A stretch of 64,000 nt of DNA, taken from the NCBI GenBank assembly GCA_947494705.1, contig CANLVN010000003.1, positions 434,001 through 498,000 of the forward strand. The letters run 5' to 3'. The notes under the pieces were generated by a model. That model was not told where the DNA came from, ran no database searches, and worked only from the letters and a program-made list of their open reading frames with translations. This document shows, piece by piece, positions 33,654 to 42,394 of the stretch (position 1 is the first letter of the stretch; each line of letters begins with the position of its first letter). The position numbers were made by a program, and so were the translations under genes. Origin of the DNA: an uncultured Erythrobacter sp. (GTDB lineage: Bacteria; Pseudomonadota; Alphaproteobacteria; Sphingomonadales; Sphingomonadaceae).

Positions 33654-35009
33654 TTAGACCCATCCGCCGATCCACGCCCAGTTCTGAAAGCTCAGCGGGC
33701 CTTTGAGCTCAGCGGCGGTCAGTATGGGGAAAAACACCGCCAGCAACACCGCGCTCGCGCCAAGTACCGCATAGGCGATGCCCCCACGTCCGGCTCGACG
33801 CAGGTCACTCAGTGTCAGCGCCAGCGCGCCGAGCAGGAAGAGGCTGGGCAGGACGTAGTGGTAATAGAACTGCACCGGCTTGGGCGCGACGATCCACAGG
33901 CCCAGCGTCACGCCATAGCCCACCACCATCGCCAGCTTCGCCCAGCTGATGCCCGAACCCATGCGGGCGAGCCCGTTGACGAGACACCATACCAGCGCAG
34001 GCAGGCCGAGCAGCATCGTCAACGGATTGCCGATCAGCATTACGCCGCGCTGTGCCCCGTCGACCGGCTCATAGAGATACCAGATCGCGCGGCTGTTCAG
34101 CATCCATTGCAGCCAGGTGCTCTGGTATGTGTGCGCGGTCTTAACCTGTTGCTGGAGGTCGAGCATATCGAAGTGCAGCGCGATCAGTCCGCCTTTGGCC
34201 AGCGGAGACGGAAATGACTGGGTGCCGAGCCAGTATCCGGGCGCGAAGGTCGCGGCGTAGACGAGCAGCGGCACGAGGCCGAGCCAGACAGCCGCTTCAA
34301 GCAGGCTGATACCCGGCACAGGCATACCCCGGCGGCTGGTGAACAGGCGTCGACGTCCGGCGGCGAGGCGCGCGGCGAAAAAGGTGAGGCCGAAGACACA
34401 GGCCAGCGGCACCGCGTTCCACTTCGACGCGAGCGCGCAGCCGATGAAAATGCCGGTCAGCGCGAGCCGCCAGCGCCCCGTCTCCGGCTCACGCATCGCG
34501 GCAGCGGCCTGCCACGCGGCGAGCGCAAGGAAGGCGACCATGAAGATGTCGAGCATGGCGATCCGAGCGTGGATCAGCAGGTGAAAACCGGTGACGAGCA
34601 GCACGCCGAATGCGACGGTTGCAAACCGGTCGAGGCTCGCATGCCACATCGCCCGCATGCTTGCTCCCACCGCGACGACCCCCGCGACCAGAGACATGAT
34701 CCTCCAGCCCAGCGGATTGTCGCCAAACAGCGCGATGCCTAGCCCGATCAGCTGTTTGCCGAGCAGGGGGTGTTCGCGATTGAAATATTCCGCCGACCCG
34801 CCACGCCACACCTCGAGCAGGTCGCGCGCGGCAGGGATGTAGTGGATCTCGTCGAAGAACGGTGTGCTCGGCGTGGTCAGTCGGATGGTGGCGAGCAGGC
34901 CGAAAAGCAGCGGGATGGCGATGCACCAGCCCCATGGATCTTCGGGATGAACAATTGGGGCGCCGACGCTTGAAGCGGGTTCCTTGATCGGGTGGTGGGC
35001 CTGTTGCAT
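33654..35009 (-). CDS. PMT-family (GT39-like) membrane mannosyltransferase
   Basis: 451 residues from ATG 35009, about 11 transmembrane helices. The first periplasmic loop has the PMT signature FFDEIHYIPAARD (D-E pair) and YFNREHPLLGKQLIGLG; then WRIMSLVAGV and SKWNAVPLACVFG as in protein O-mannosyltransferases. The C-terminal LYEPVDGAQRGVMLIGNPL is also characteristic. It should move mannose from a polyprenyl carrier onto serine/threonine or onto a lipid/glycan acceptor outside the cytoplasmic membrane. It faces the polyprenyl-phosphate transferase gene. Acceptor unknown. Confidence 0.87.
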   Translation of the reverse strand: MQQAHHPIKEPASSVGAPIVHPEDPWGWCIAIPLLFGLLATIRLTTPSTPFFDEIHYIPAARDLLEVWRGGSAEYFNREHPLLGKQLIGLGIALFGDNPLGWRIMSLVAGVVAVGASMRAMWHASLDRFATVAFGVLLVTGFHLLIHARIAMLDIFMVAFLALAAWQAAAAMREPETGRWRLALTGIFIGCALASKWNAVPLACVFGLTFFAARLAAGRRRLFTSRRGMPVPGISLLEAAVWLGLVPLLVYAATFAPGYWLGTQSFPSPLAKGGLIALHFDMLDLQQQVKTAHTYQSTWLQWMLNSRAIWYLYEPVDGAQRGVMLIGNPLTMLLGLPALVWCLVNGLARMGSGISWAKLAMVVGYGVTLGLWIVAPKPVQFYYHYVLPSLFLLGALALTLSDLRRAGRGGIAYAVLGASAVLLAVFFPILTAAELKGPLSFQNWAWIGGWV

Positions 35010-35018
35010 CGTGGGCAA

Positions 35019-35099
35019 GCGCTTAGTGAGGCGCCCCGAGTGCGGCAAGAGCGATCGCGCTCATGCTTGCGAGCGAACTGGCAGGCGACTAAGCGCCAG
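35019..35099 (+). promoter_or_regulatory. Foldable metZ leader with two mutually exclusive stems
   Basis: The 94-bp gap before metZ contains GCGCTTAG (35019-35026) complementary to CTAAGCGC (35089-35096), enclosing GCAAG...CTTGC and GAGCG-ATCG-CGCTC helices. The right arm alternatively pairs as part of CTGGC (35078-35082) with GCCAG (35095-35099). The stems share bases, and the right arm lies 8-15 nt before the ATG where a ribosome would bind. No match to the SAM-II riboswitch consensus is seen. Confidence 0.35.
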
Positions 35100-35103
35100 T
35101 GCC

Positions 35104-36321
35104 ATGAAGAAGACCACAGGCATGGACCGCGCGACCACGCGCAAATGGCGACCCGCAACCCAAGCGGTGCGCGCAGGCACCTGGCGCTCCGAACATGGCG
35201 AGACGAGCGAGGCGCTGTTCCTCACCTCTGGCTACACCTATGACGACGCGCAGACCGTAGCGGACCGGTTCGCGGGCGAGGCCGAGGGCATGACCTATTC
35301 GCGCCTGCAGAACCCGACCGTCGCGATGCTCGAAGAACGCATTGCGGTGATGGAGGGGGCGGGGGCCTGCCGTGCACAGGCCAGCGGAATGGCGGCGATG
35401 ACGGCGGCCTTGTTGTGCCAGCTTTCCGCCGGGGACCACTGCATCGCCGCGCGAGCCGCGTTCGGATCGTGCCGCTGGCTGGTCGACAACCTGCTGCCAC
35501 GCTTCGGTATCGAGACCAGCGTGATCGACAGCGCCGACGATGCGGCGTGGGAAGCGGCGATCCGGCCCAACACCAAGGTCTTTTTCTTCGAGACGCCTGC
35601 CAACCCGACGCTCGACGTGGTCGATTTGCAGCATGTCTGCGATCTCGCCCGCGCCCATGGCATCACCACCGTCGTCGACAACGCCTTCGCCAGCCCTGCG
35701 CTGCAACGCCCGATGGAATTCGGCGCGGATGTGGTGGCCTACTCAGCGACCAAGCTGATGGACGGCCAGGGCCGGGTCCTGGCCGGGGCTGTGTGTGGCA
35801 GCGAGGATTGGATTAACGACACGCTTCTGCCGTTCCAGCGCAATACCGGTCCTAATCTTGCGCCTTTCAACGCCTGGGTGGTGATGAAGGGGCTGGAAAC
35901 GCTGTCGATGCGCGCCCACCAGCAGAGCCGCAATGCGGTGGCGTTGGGCGAATTCCTGGAGCCTCGAATCCTGAAAGCGGGCGGCGAAATGCGCCACCCC
36001 GGCCTGCCCAGCCACCCGCGTCACGAATTGGCGCTCAGGCAGATGGATGCGACCGGCCCGATCTTCGCCTTCGACGTAGGCACCCGCGAACGCGCTTTCG
36101 CCTTGCTCGACGCGCTCGAACTGATCGACCTGTCCAACAATATCGGCGATTCCCGCACCCTGATGTGCCACCCGGCCAGCACCACCCATGCCGGCCTGAC
36201 CGAGGAAGACCGCGCCGAAATGGGCGTTTCGGAAGGACTGCTGCGCATCAATGTCGGGCTGGAAGATGTTGAGGACCTGCGCGAGGATCTCGACCGGGCG
36301 ATGGCGGCGGCGGGGATTTAG
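35104..36321 (+). CDS. metZ: O-succinylhomoserine sulfhydrylase
   Basis: 405 residues from ATG 35104 (ATG 35122 also possible). Cys/Met-metabolism PLP enzyme: TYSRLQNPTVAMLEERIAVMEG (PLP/substrate Tyr), CRAQASGMAAMTA, FFETPANPTLDVVDL, VVDNAFASPALQRP and the PLP lysine in YSATKLMDGQGRVLAG. C-terminal NIGDSRTLMCHPASTTH. These resemble the MetZ branch that adds sulfide to O-succinylhomoserine to give homocysteine. Cystathionine gamma-synthase or methionine gamma-lyase are possible alternatives. Neither start has a clear Shine-Dalgarno. Divergent from the PMT gene. Confidence 0.88.
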   Translation: MKKTTGMDRATTRKWRPATQAVRAGTWRSEHGETSEALFLTSGYTYDDAQTVADRFAGEAEGMTYSRLQNPTVAMLEERIAVMEGAGACRAQASGMAAMTAALLCQLSAGDHCIAARAAFGSCRWLVDNLLPRFGIETSVIDSADDAAWEAAIRPNTKVFFFETPANPTLDVVDLQHVCDLARAHGITTVVDNAFASPALQRPMEFGADVVAYSATKLMDGQGRVLAGAVCGSEDWINDTLLPFQRNTGPNLAPFNAWVVMKGLETLSMRAHQQSRNAVALGEFLEPRILKAGGEMRHPGLPSHPRHELALRQMDATGPIFAFDVGTRERAFALLDALELIDLSNNIGDSRTLMCHPASTTHAGLTEEDRAEMGVSEGLLRINVGLEDVEDLREDLDRAMAAAGI

Positions 36322-36758
36322 CCGCTGATCGCGATCGCTCTGATTGTCCCGGTCTCGCGCTTCGGTGAATGGACCGCTGACAATCGGCAGGATTTGCGAC
36401 AACTCGCCCGCCAAGAACCGACGAGAGCCCAATGGCAAAAAGCCGGGGCAGTTCGCGTGACGAACTACCCCGGCTTTCCAAGCACATGCAGCCGCGCGGA
36501 CGCTTGGACGTGCGCGGATGCCTTGGAACGACCATTCGAGTGGTCTTGGCCTGTCATCCTGGTGATGACGATGCCGGACTAGGGCGCGTGCTCCTAACAA
36601 AGCGGTCGCGATTGGAGATAACGCGAAATTAAGCATGTCGCCGGATTTCGCCCGGTTGTGCAATGCAGCATTTGCGGGTAAGGGGCGGGACGACGCCTTC
36701 TGCGACCGGGCGGCGCTTCGCGCCCTGGCCCGGTACACACACAAACCGGATAGCCCCG
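36322..36758. other. Intergenic region between metZ and sulP
   Basis: 437 bp. The first part holds the metZ terminator (36439-36477). The remaining 280 bp is GC-rich, has short inverted repeats such as GACCATTCGAGTGGTC near 36530, and leads to the sulP start. Structured leaders are known in front of sulP genes in some alphaproteobacteria (sul1 motif), but I cannot confirm a match by eye. No protein gene supported. Confidence 0.5.
36439..36477 (+). terminator. Strong hairpin terminator after metZ
   Basis: AAAGCCGGGG-C-AGTTCG (36439-36455) pairs with CGAACT-A-CCCCGGCTTT (36461-36477) around a 5-nt loop; 16 bp with one mismatch and its own A/T ends. It is 117 bp past the metZ stop and could act in both directions. 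Confidence 0.8.
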
Positions 36759-38282
36759 ATGACCCAAGCCGCCACCTTTGCGGAGACATTTCGCCGTGAC
36801 TGGTTCGCTCAACCGCGCGCCGACATCCTTGCCGGGATCGTCGTTGCGCTCGCACTGATTCCCGAGGCGATCGGTTTTGCGCTGATCGCCGGCGTCGATC
36901 CGAGCGTCGGGCTCTATGCCAGCGTTGCCATCGCCATGGTCATTGCCTTTACCGGCGGGCGACCCGGCATGATCTCGGCAGCGACGGCGGCGGTGGCTGT
37001 CGTGGTGATCCCGCTGGTGCGCGATTACGGGGTCGAGTACCTGTTCGCCGCGACCATCCTGATGGGTGTTTTCCAGGGAATCGCGGCGCTGTTGCGGCTC
37101 GACCTGCTGATGCAGTTCGTTTCACGCAGCGTCATCACCGGCTTCGTCAACGCGCTCGCCATCCTCATCTTCATGGCGCAGATTCCGCAGCTCTGGCCCG
37201 GTAATCCGGGCGTCGGCCCGTGGACCTGGGTGATGGTCGCGCTCGGTCTCGCCATCATTTACGGCTTGCCGCGCCTGACCAAGGCGGTGCCCAGCCCGCT
37301 GGTCGCCATCGTGTTGCTGACCGCTGCGACAATGATCTGGGGCCTTCCGGTCAACAATGTCGCCGGCGAGGGCCAGCTGCCGGACGGCCTGCCGACCTTT
37401 GCGCTGCCGAACGTGCCGCTGACCTGGGAAACGCTTCAGATCATCGCGCCCTATTCGCTGACCATGGCGGCGGTCGGCCTGCTCGAAAGCCTGCTCACCG
37501 CGCAGATCGTCGACGACATGACCCACACCGACAGCAACAAGCGTCGCGAGAGCGGGGGGCAGGGCATCGCCAACGTCGTCGCAGCATGTTTTGGCGGGAT
37601 GGGCGGCTGCGCGATGATCGGGCAGTCGGTCATCAACGTGTCGTCCGGCGGTCGGGGGCGGTTGTCGACCTTCACCGCAGGTGCGTTCCTGCTGTTCCTG
37701 CTCACTGTGCTCGGCTCCTATGTCGGACAGGTGCCGATGCCCGCGCTGGTCGCGGTGATGATCATGGTCAGCATCGGGACGTTCTCATGGAACTCGATCC
37801 CCAACCTGCGCCGTCATCCGCCGACCAGCTCGATCGTGATGGTCGCCACGGTTATCACCGTCGTGTGGACCCACGACCTTGCGCTCGGCGTGCTCGTCGG
37901 CGTGCTGTTGTCGGGCATTTTCTTCGCTCAGAAGGTCAAGAACTTCTTCACTGTCGAGCGCATCCGCAGGCCCCACAGCGCGGTCTATGTGGTCAAGGGC
38001 GAGATCTTCTTCGCCAGCGTCGACAAGTTCATCGACCGCCTTGGCCCCGAAAGCCAGTTCGAGGACCCCGCGCACCACGTGGTGATTGACGTTACGGGCG
38101 CGCATTTCTGGGATATTTCGGCGATCGGCGCGCTGGAGAAGGTGATCGAGCGCATGCGCCGCAACGGGCGCCACACACGCGTCGTCGGCCTGAACACGGC
38201 AAGTGCTGACCTGTTCGACAGGTTTGCGCTGGAGGACCGCACCGGCGTCGAGTTGGGACTGGCACCAATGGGGCCGTCCTGA
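36759..38282 (+). CDS. SulP-family (SLC26) anion transporter with STAS domain
   Basis: 507 residues from ATG 36759. Multi-helix membrane domain with [32 protein letters not shown] (SulP signature region) and [16 protein letters not shown]; the C-terminal STAS domain follows at about 410-500 ([25 protein letters not shown]). SulP proteins carry sulfate, bicarbonate or other anions. Proximity to metZ could suggest sulfate supply, but the motif [10 protein letters not shown] also occurs in bicarbonate (BicA) types. The in-frame start at 36663 would add an unlikely basic leader. Confidence 0.9.
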   Translation: MTQAATFAETFRRDWFAQPRADILAGIVVALALIPEAIGFALIAGVDPSVGLYASVAIAMVIAFTGGRPGMISAATAAVAVVVIPLVRDYGVEYLFAATILMGVFQGIAALLRLDLLMQFVSRSVITGFVNALAILIFMAQIPQLWPGNPGVGPWTWVMVALGLAIIYGLPRLTKAVPSPLVAIVLLTAATMIWGLPVNNVAGEGQLPDGLPTFALPNVPLTWETLQIIAPYSLTMAAVGLLESLLTAQIVDDMTHTDSNKRRESGGQGIANVVAACFGGMGGCAMIGQSVINVSSGGRGRLSTFTAGAFLLFLLTVLGSYVGQVPMPALVAVMIMVSIGTFSWNSIPNLRRHPPTSSIVMVATVITVVWTHDLALGVLVGVLLSGIFFAQKVKNFFTVERIRRPHSAVYVVKGEIFFASVDKFIDRLGPESQFEDPAHHVVIDVTGAHFWDISAIGALEKVIERMRRNGRHTRVVGLNTASADLFDRFALEDRTGVELGLAPMGPS

Positions 38283-38369
38283 ACGCGCAGAAGTGACAGC
38301 GAGGGCGGCGGCGCGCCCTTCGGTCTTGCGCCCCGCATTTCGCCGTGCAACTCCTCGCCGAAAGGGAGA

Positions 38370-38996
38370 ATGTCCATGGCAAACCGCGTCGAGCTGATCT
38401 TCGATTTCGTCAGCCCCAACGCCTACATGATCTGGTGGCCCCTGCGCGACCTGGTCAAACGGACCGGGGCGGAGCTGGACGTGACACCTGTGTTCCTCGC
38501 CGGGATGCACAAGCTGACCGGCAACGCACCGCCGATGATCCGCGACAAGGATGTGAAGGGCAAGGTCGAGTATTCAATGCTCGAAATGGAGCGTTTCATC
38601 GCCAGGCATCAATTGTCGAAATATCGGCTCCACCCGCAGTTTCCGTTCAACTCGATCACCCTGCAACGTCTCCATTTTGCCGCCGATCAGGACGGTCGCG
38701 GAGTGCAGTTTGCAGAAGGGATGCTGCCCGCGATCTGGGAAGAGGGGATCGACATCAGCGATATTGACGCCGTTGGCGCCGCCGTCAGCGCGGCAGGCTT
38801 CGATGCTCAGGACCTGTTCGCCCGTGCGCAGACGGATGAAGTCAAGCAGGGCCTCGCCGCCAACACCGATCATGCGGTGAAACGCGGCGCGTTCGGGATA
38901 CCGACCTGCTTCATCGGTCCGAAAGCAGGCCCGCAGGAAATGTTCTTCGGCAAGGAACGGCTCGACCAGATCGAGGAAGAGCTGGAGAAGGGTTGA
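38370..38996 (+). CDS. 2-hydroxychromene-2-carboxylate isomerase-like (DsbA/GST-kappa fold)
   Basis: 208 residues. The thioredoxin-fold start is VELIFDFVSPNAYMIWWPL (the S-P pair contacts glutathione in NahD-type isomerases), and the C-terminal FGIPTCFIGPKAGPQEMFFGKERLDQIEE includes the cis-Pro loop and the closing helix. NahD isomerases act in naphthalene degradation with glutathione, but many chromosomal homologues have an unknown role. No other aromatic-degradation gene is present. GGGAG lies 4-8 bp before ATG 38370. Confidence 0.85.
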   Translation: MSMANRVELIFDFVSPNAYMIWWPLRDLVKRTGAELDVTPVFLAGMHKLTGNAPPMIRDKDVKGKVEYSMLEMERFIARHQLSKYRLHPQFPFNSITLQRLHFAADQDGRGVQFAEGMLPAIWEEGIDISDIDAVGAAVSAAGFDAQDLFARAQTDEVKQGLAANTDHAVKRGAFGIPTCFIGPKAGPQEMFFGKERLDQIEEELEKG

Positions 38997-39011
38997 ACCG
39001 CGAATTCGCGA

Positions 39012-40667
39012 TCATTCTTTCTCGAGACTGTCGATGATCCGCTCCATCTCTTTGGGGTTCCAGATGAAGATGCTGAGATAGGTGCGCAGTTCCTCGCGAT
39101 GGGCCCTCGCAAATGCCGGATCCTGAACCGATTGGTTCAGCAGGTGAGAAGTCATCTCGACCGGACCGCGCGGCTCCGAATTGAACGAACGACTGGACAG
39201 CAATTGAGCAAGCTCTTCGTCGCCGATCGAAACTGCCGCGACCATCATGTAGAGGTGCAGCAGGGGATCGGGTGACGGATTGTAGCGTGCCAGCAAGCTG
39301 ACCCGGTCGATATTGAAGACCTTGTCGTCCATCCTTTCACTGCAAGCCTCCACGTCCCCCTCGATCGCAGCGAGGAGCGCTGGGTAGGAGCTACCCCGCT
39401 CGAGCGCGTTGCTCACATATGTGAGCGCCGAATTGCATCGTCCGGTGCTCAGTTCGACCTTGGCCGCGAGGAAATTGGCAAACGCATTGTATGGATCGAT
39501 TTCGAAGGCGCGCTCCAGATCCTTCCAGGGGGCCCCTTCAAGCAAAAGCGGCCGACCGGCAAAGCGATCCGCCTGATAACCTGCAAAGGCGCGCCGCGTA
39601 TACCAATAGGCTGCATATTTGCTGTCCGGATAGCTGTCGATGCAGGTATCGACCATCGCGGTTGCACTGGCGCCATCGCCTCGCCGGGACTCGACGGCGA
39701 TGAAACAAAGGTAATCCGAGGCCAGCGGATCACTCGCCTGCGCCAGCTGGTCGGTGGCTACGATCCCGGTCGGTGACGTGATGTAAATCAGCGTCGCCTC
39801 AAGCTCGGCGTTGAAATTCACCGGATTGGCTTTGTCGTAAGGAATCGTGTTTGCGATCAGCTCATTACCTTCGCGCCCCAGCAGCGACAAATGCGCCACC
39901 GGCTCGCCGCGCCCGTCGTAACCGAACCGCATCTCGATGTGATAATCGGCTTTCGATGCGCCAGAGCCTTTCGGGTCGAACCGACCCGCATAGGTCGAAA
40001 CCATGGAATCGGAGAGACGGATCTCGCTCACCTGTTCCGCCACGAGCGCGAGCGGAGCCATCTCGCTGATGACCGCTTCATCGGAGCCTCTATCGATCGA
40101 AATCGAAATCGATGGGGGGCCGACGTTCTTCGAACTGCTTGGGAAGAATGCGGTGAATGCATAGATGGCCACTGCCAGAATCACACCCAAACCCGTCACC
40201 AGAAGCGTTGGCCGCTTCCACCAAGAAACGGAATCCGAAACAATTGCGCTTTCTTCCGGTTCGGGAAAATGGTCGGGCGGTGGGGGGAGTGTCGATGCCT
40301 TGTCCTTATCCGATGGTTCGACCGGAACCAGGATAAGCCGATACGCGGTCGGATCGATCGAGATGCGCATTTCGGCATGCGGAAGGTTGCGCGCGTAGTA
40401 ATCGTCGAGATTGCGGCGCAGCCTTGAAATCTGGACGCGCGGATAACTGTCGCTTTCCAGATCGTAATCCGGCGAGCGGTCGAGGCCGTCGACCGCAATT
40501 TCGTATTGAGTCGGGGGCGCGCCCGCGACCGACGAGCGTTCGACAAGATATCTGAGCAATTTTGACTGGACTGGCGAACGGACAAAAATCACGTCTTCCA
40601 GAACCCGTTCGGCTTCGATTCTCAATGTCCGTTCGAAACGGAATTGTGGTGTTTCAACCTCTGTCAT
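39012..40667 (-). CDS. ToxR-like membrane regulator: winged-helix, one TM segment, TPR/periplasmic domain
   Basis: 551 residues. N-terminal DNA-binding-like domain (about 25-120): FVRSPVQSKLLRYLVE, QYEIAVDGLDRSPDYDLESDS, RVQISRLRRNLDDYYA, the pattern of the winged-helix region of adenylate-cyclase/TPR regulators. A transmembrane helix at about 155-177 (TLLVTGLGVILAVAIYAFTAFF) divides it from a long periplasmic part with TPR-like helices (WKDLERAFEIDPYNAFANFLAAKVEL). Such one-component regulators sense extracytoplasmic signals; the target is unknown. Divergent from the small secreted/PilZ pair, whose region holds TTAA repeats. Confidence 0.8.
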   Translation of the reverse strand: MTEVETPQFRFERTLRIEAERVLEDVIFVRSPVQSKLLRYLVERSSVAGAPPTQYEIAVDGLDRSPDYDLESDSYPRVQISRLRRNLDDYYARNLPHAEMRISIDPTAYRLILVPVEPSDKDKASTLPPPPDHFPEPEESAIVSDSVSWWKRPTLLVTGLGVILAVAIYAFTAFFPSSSKNVGPPSISISIDRGSDEAVISEMAPLALVAEQVSEIRLSDSMVSTYAGRFDPKGSGASKADYHIEMRFGYDGRGEPVAHLSLLGREGNELIANTIPYDKANPVNFNAELEATLIYITSPTGIVATDQLAQASDPLASDYLCFIAVESRRGDGASATAMVDTCIDSYPDSKYAAYWYTRRAFAGYQADRFAGRPLLLEGAPWKDLERAFEIDPYNAFANFLAAKVELSTGRCNSALTYVSNALERGSSYPALLAAIEGDVEACSERMDDKVFNIDRVSLLARYNPSPDPLLHLYMMVAAVSIGDEELAQLLSSRSFNSEPRGPVEMTSHLLNQSVQDPAFARAHREELRTYLSIFIWNPKEMERIIDSLEKE

Positions 40668-40693
40668 CTTTATCGTTCAACCCTAATTGGGCG

Positions 40694-40728
40694 TTAACCA
40701 ATTCAAACCCCGCGTTAAATTCGGTTAA
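40694..40728. promoter_or_regulatory. TTAA-repeat region, possible CtrA-like sites
   Basis: GTTAAC (40693-40698) and TTAA-N6-TTAA (40715-40728, read as GTTAAATTCGGTTAAC) lie in the divergent gap between the ToxR-like regulator and the small secreted protein. CtrA boxes are TTAA-N7-TTAA(C) or half sites, so the 6-bp spacing is off by one; a relation is speculative. Confidence 0.3.
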
Positions 40729-40904
40729 CGTGCGACCCCGTCCAATTTTGGCACGAAAGCCCTAGAGCGTTACGTGCTACCCCGTATGTAACGTCCGTTT
40801 CTTGACGAAATGTAACCTGCCGTTTTCTTAAGGTTTGGCGTCACGCGGTTTCTTTCACGGTGTGGAACTCCCGCAGGCGGCGTTAAGCTGCATAATCCAG
40901 AGCC

Positions 40905-41204
40905 ATGTTGATGAGATGTGGAATTGCTCTGGGTGTTACGTTGCTTGCAAGTTTCCAAGCGCTTGCAAACGAGCCCAGTGCGATACCGGGGGGCGCCTCG
41001 GTCGCAACCACAGCATCGGCAAAAACGACGATCCGGACGGGTGTCCGTCTTAGTTGGTCCTTGGATGACACCCTCCGGATCGTCGCACCTAATACAAAAC
41101 GCCGTGTCGATATCACGCGAAACAAGGTCGTTCGCGAGACAAATCCGTCGGGGGATGACGGGAAACCGAACCAGGAGAGTGTCCACTATGTCGATTTCAG
41201 TTAG
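40905..41204 (+). CDS. Small secreted protein, unknown function
   Basis: 99 residues with a signal peptide (MLMRCGIALGVTLLASFQALANE) and a basic/polar mature part of about 76 residues with no recognised motif. The end overlaps the start of the PilZ gene by 17 bp in another frame, which suggests co-expression. It looks like a lineage-specific gene. A weak alternative is that the ORF is only the 5' leader of the PilZ gene, but the signal peptide argues against that. Confidence 0.55.
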   Translation: MLMRCGIALGVTLLASFQALANEPSAIPGGASVATTASAKTTIRTGVRLSWSLDDTLRIVAPNTKRRVDITRNKVVRETNPSGDDGKPNQESVHYVDFS

Positions 41205-41817
41205 GGAAGCACAATCGATTACGACGCGAGAGCTTCAGGCTCCGTCGACAGATCGCCGCGAGGAGGCGCGCCATGTCGCGACCTATCGGCCGTGCTGCGT
41301 GGTGCATCACGAGCGTATGTCGATGGGCGTGGTCCGCAACATGTCCCCAAGCGGTGCTTGCGTCGAATCCGACCTGGAAATGGAAGTCGGCGACATGGTC
41401 ACGTATTTCTGGGAAGAGAAAACGGACATCGCTGCAAAGGTCATCTGGAAAGACGGCAACCGCTTTGGCCTGTCCCATGTGAAGGAAATAACCGAGAGCA
41501 AGCTCAATTTTCCGCCCCGCTCGGTACGCGTGCCGTGCAATGCCGAGGCCAACGTCTGGGTCAACGGCGAGTGCTTTCGCGCGACGATCGAGAATCTCTC
41601 GCTCGGCGGGATGCGTATAACCGGCCTTCCCCCGCTCGACAGGGGATTGATGATGACGATCTGTTTTTGCGGGTTGGAAATCGAAGCGGCGAGCGCACGC
41701 TGGTCGCGCCAGAAGACCGTAGGCGTGCGTTTCTCTCAGTCACTGACCCGCACGCAGATCGCAAATCTGCTGCTGCGTCCGGAATTCGCGCTTACCGGGG
41801 TCGAATTCAGCGCCTGA
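41188..41817 (+). CDS. Tandem PilZ-domain protein (c-di-GMP binding)
   Basis: 209 residues from ATG 41188, preceded by AGGAGAG. Two PilZ domains: domain 1 (about 20-105) with RREEAR (RxxxR-like) and NMSPSGA (D/NxSxxG), domain 2 (about 108-205) with RSVRVPC and NLSLGGM. Paired PilZ proteins bind c-di-GMP at one or both sites and control motility or polysaccharide output. No flagellar gene is next to it. The frame is open to 40918, but the first part belongs to the small secreted protein region. Confidence 0.85.
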   Translation: MSISVREAQSITTRELQAPSTDRREEARHVATYRPCCVVHHERMSMGVVRNMSPSGACVESDLEMEVGDMVTYFWEEKTDIAAKVIWKDGNRFGLSHVKEITESKLNFPPRSVRVPCNAEANVWVNGECFRATIENLSLGGMRITGLPPLDRGLMMTICFCGLEIEAASARWSRQKTVGVRFSQSLTRTQIANLLLRPEFALTGVEFSA

Positions 41818-41828
41818 AATTGAAGGGG

Positions 41829-41850
41829 CGGGGCAGGTCCGGCTGCCCCG
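41829..41850 (+). terminator. Hairpin after the PilZ gene
   Basis: CGGGGCAG (41829-41836) pairs with CTGCCCCG (41843-41850), loop GTCCGG. It lies 12 bp past the PilZ stop. No T-run. Confidence 0.6.
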
Positions 41851-41946
41851 TCACCACTCACTGGCGCGCTTCAGCAACGGTGCAGGTGGATACGTGTAAT
41901 GACTCCCCTTGTTAGCGACCGCAGAATCGTTACCTTGGGAATCACG

Positions 41947-42351
41947 ATGAAAGAGCTCTTCCAACACGCCGCCGTCACAGAGGGCATCACCGTGCGGGTC
42001 GCGGTGAACTTCCTTCCCGAACAATCCCATCCCGAAGCGGGCAAGTGGTTCTGGGTCTATCACATCCGGATCGAAAACGGCTCCCACGAGGATATCCAGC
42101 TGATGACCCGCCACTGGCGGATCACCGATGGGCGCGGGATGGTGAACCATGTCGACGGCGAAGGCGTCGTCGGTGAACAGCCGCGCCTCGCTCCGGGTGA
42201 GAGCCACGATTACGTCTCCGGCTGTCCGCTGACCACGACGCACGGTTCGATGGAAGGCTTCTACACTTTCGTGAAGGCAGACGGATCGCCTCTCGAAGTG
42301 CGCATTCCCTTCTTCCCGCTCGCCGCGCCCGAGACCGCCGACGGGCGTTAA
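41947..42351 (+). CDS. apaG: ApaG/CorD-like protein (Co2+/Mg2+ efflux associated)
   Basis: 134 residues. The compact Ig-like fold of ApaG is shown by YHIRIENGSHEDIQLMTRHWRITDGRG, the GxGxxGEQP loop (VDGEGVVGEQP), SGCPLTTTHGSMEGFYTFV and the ending VRIPFFPLAAP. Role unclear; linked to cobalt resistance in Salmonella and found as an F-box-associated domain in eukaryotes. ATG 41947 gives the usual length; the in-frame start at 41899 would add 16 residues. Confidence 0.93.
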   Translation: MKELFQHAAVTEGITVRVAVNFLPEQSHPEAGKWFWVYHIRIENGSHEDIQLMTRHWRITDGRGMVNHVDGEGVVGEQPRLAPGESHDYVSGCPLTTTHGSMEGFYTFVKADGSPLEVRIPFFPLAAPETADGR

Positions 42352-42394
42352 CGCGCTTGCCGGGAATGGTACTCGCGACTAGGCGCTTTTTCCC

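Noticed and set aside
35010..35103. SAM-II riboswitch before metZ
   Set aside because: The region folds, but the SAM-II hairpin and A-rich pseudoknot segments are absent.
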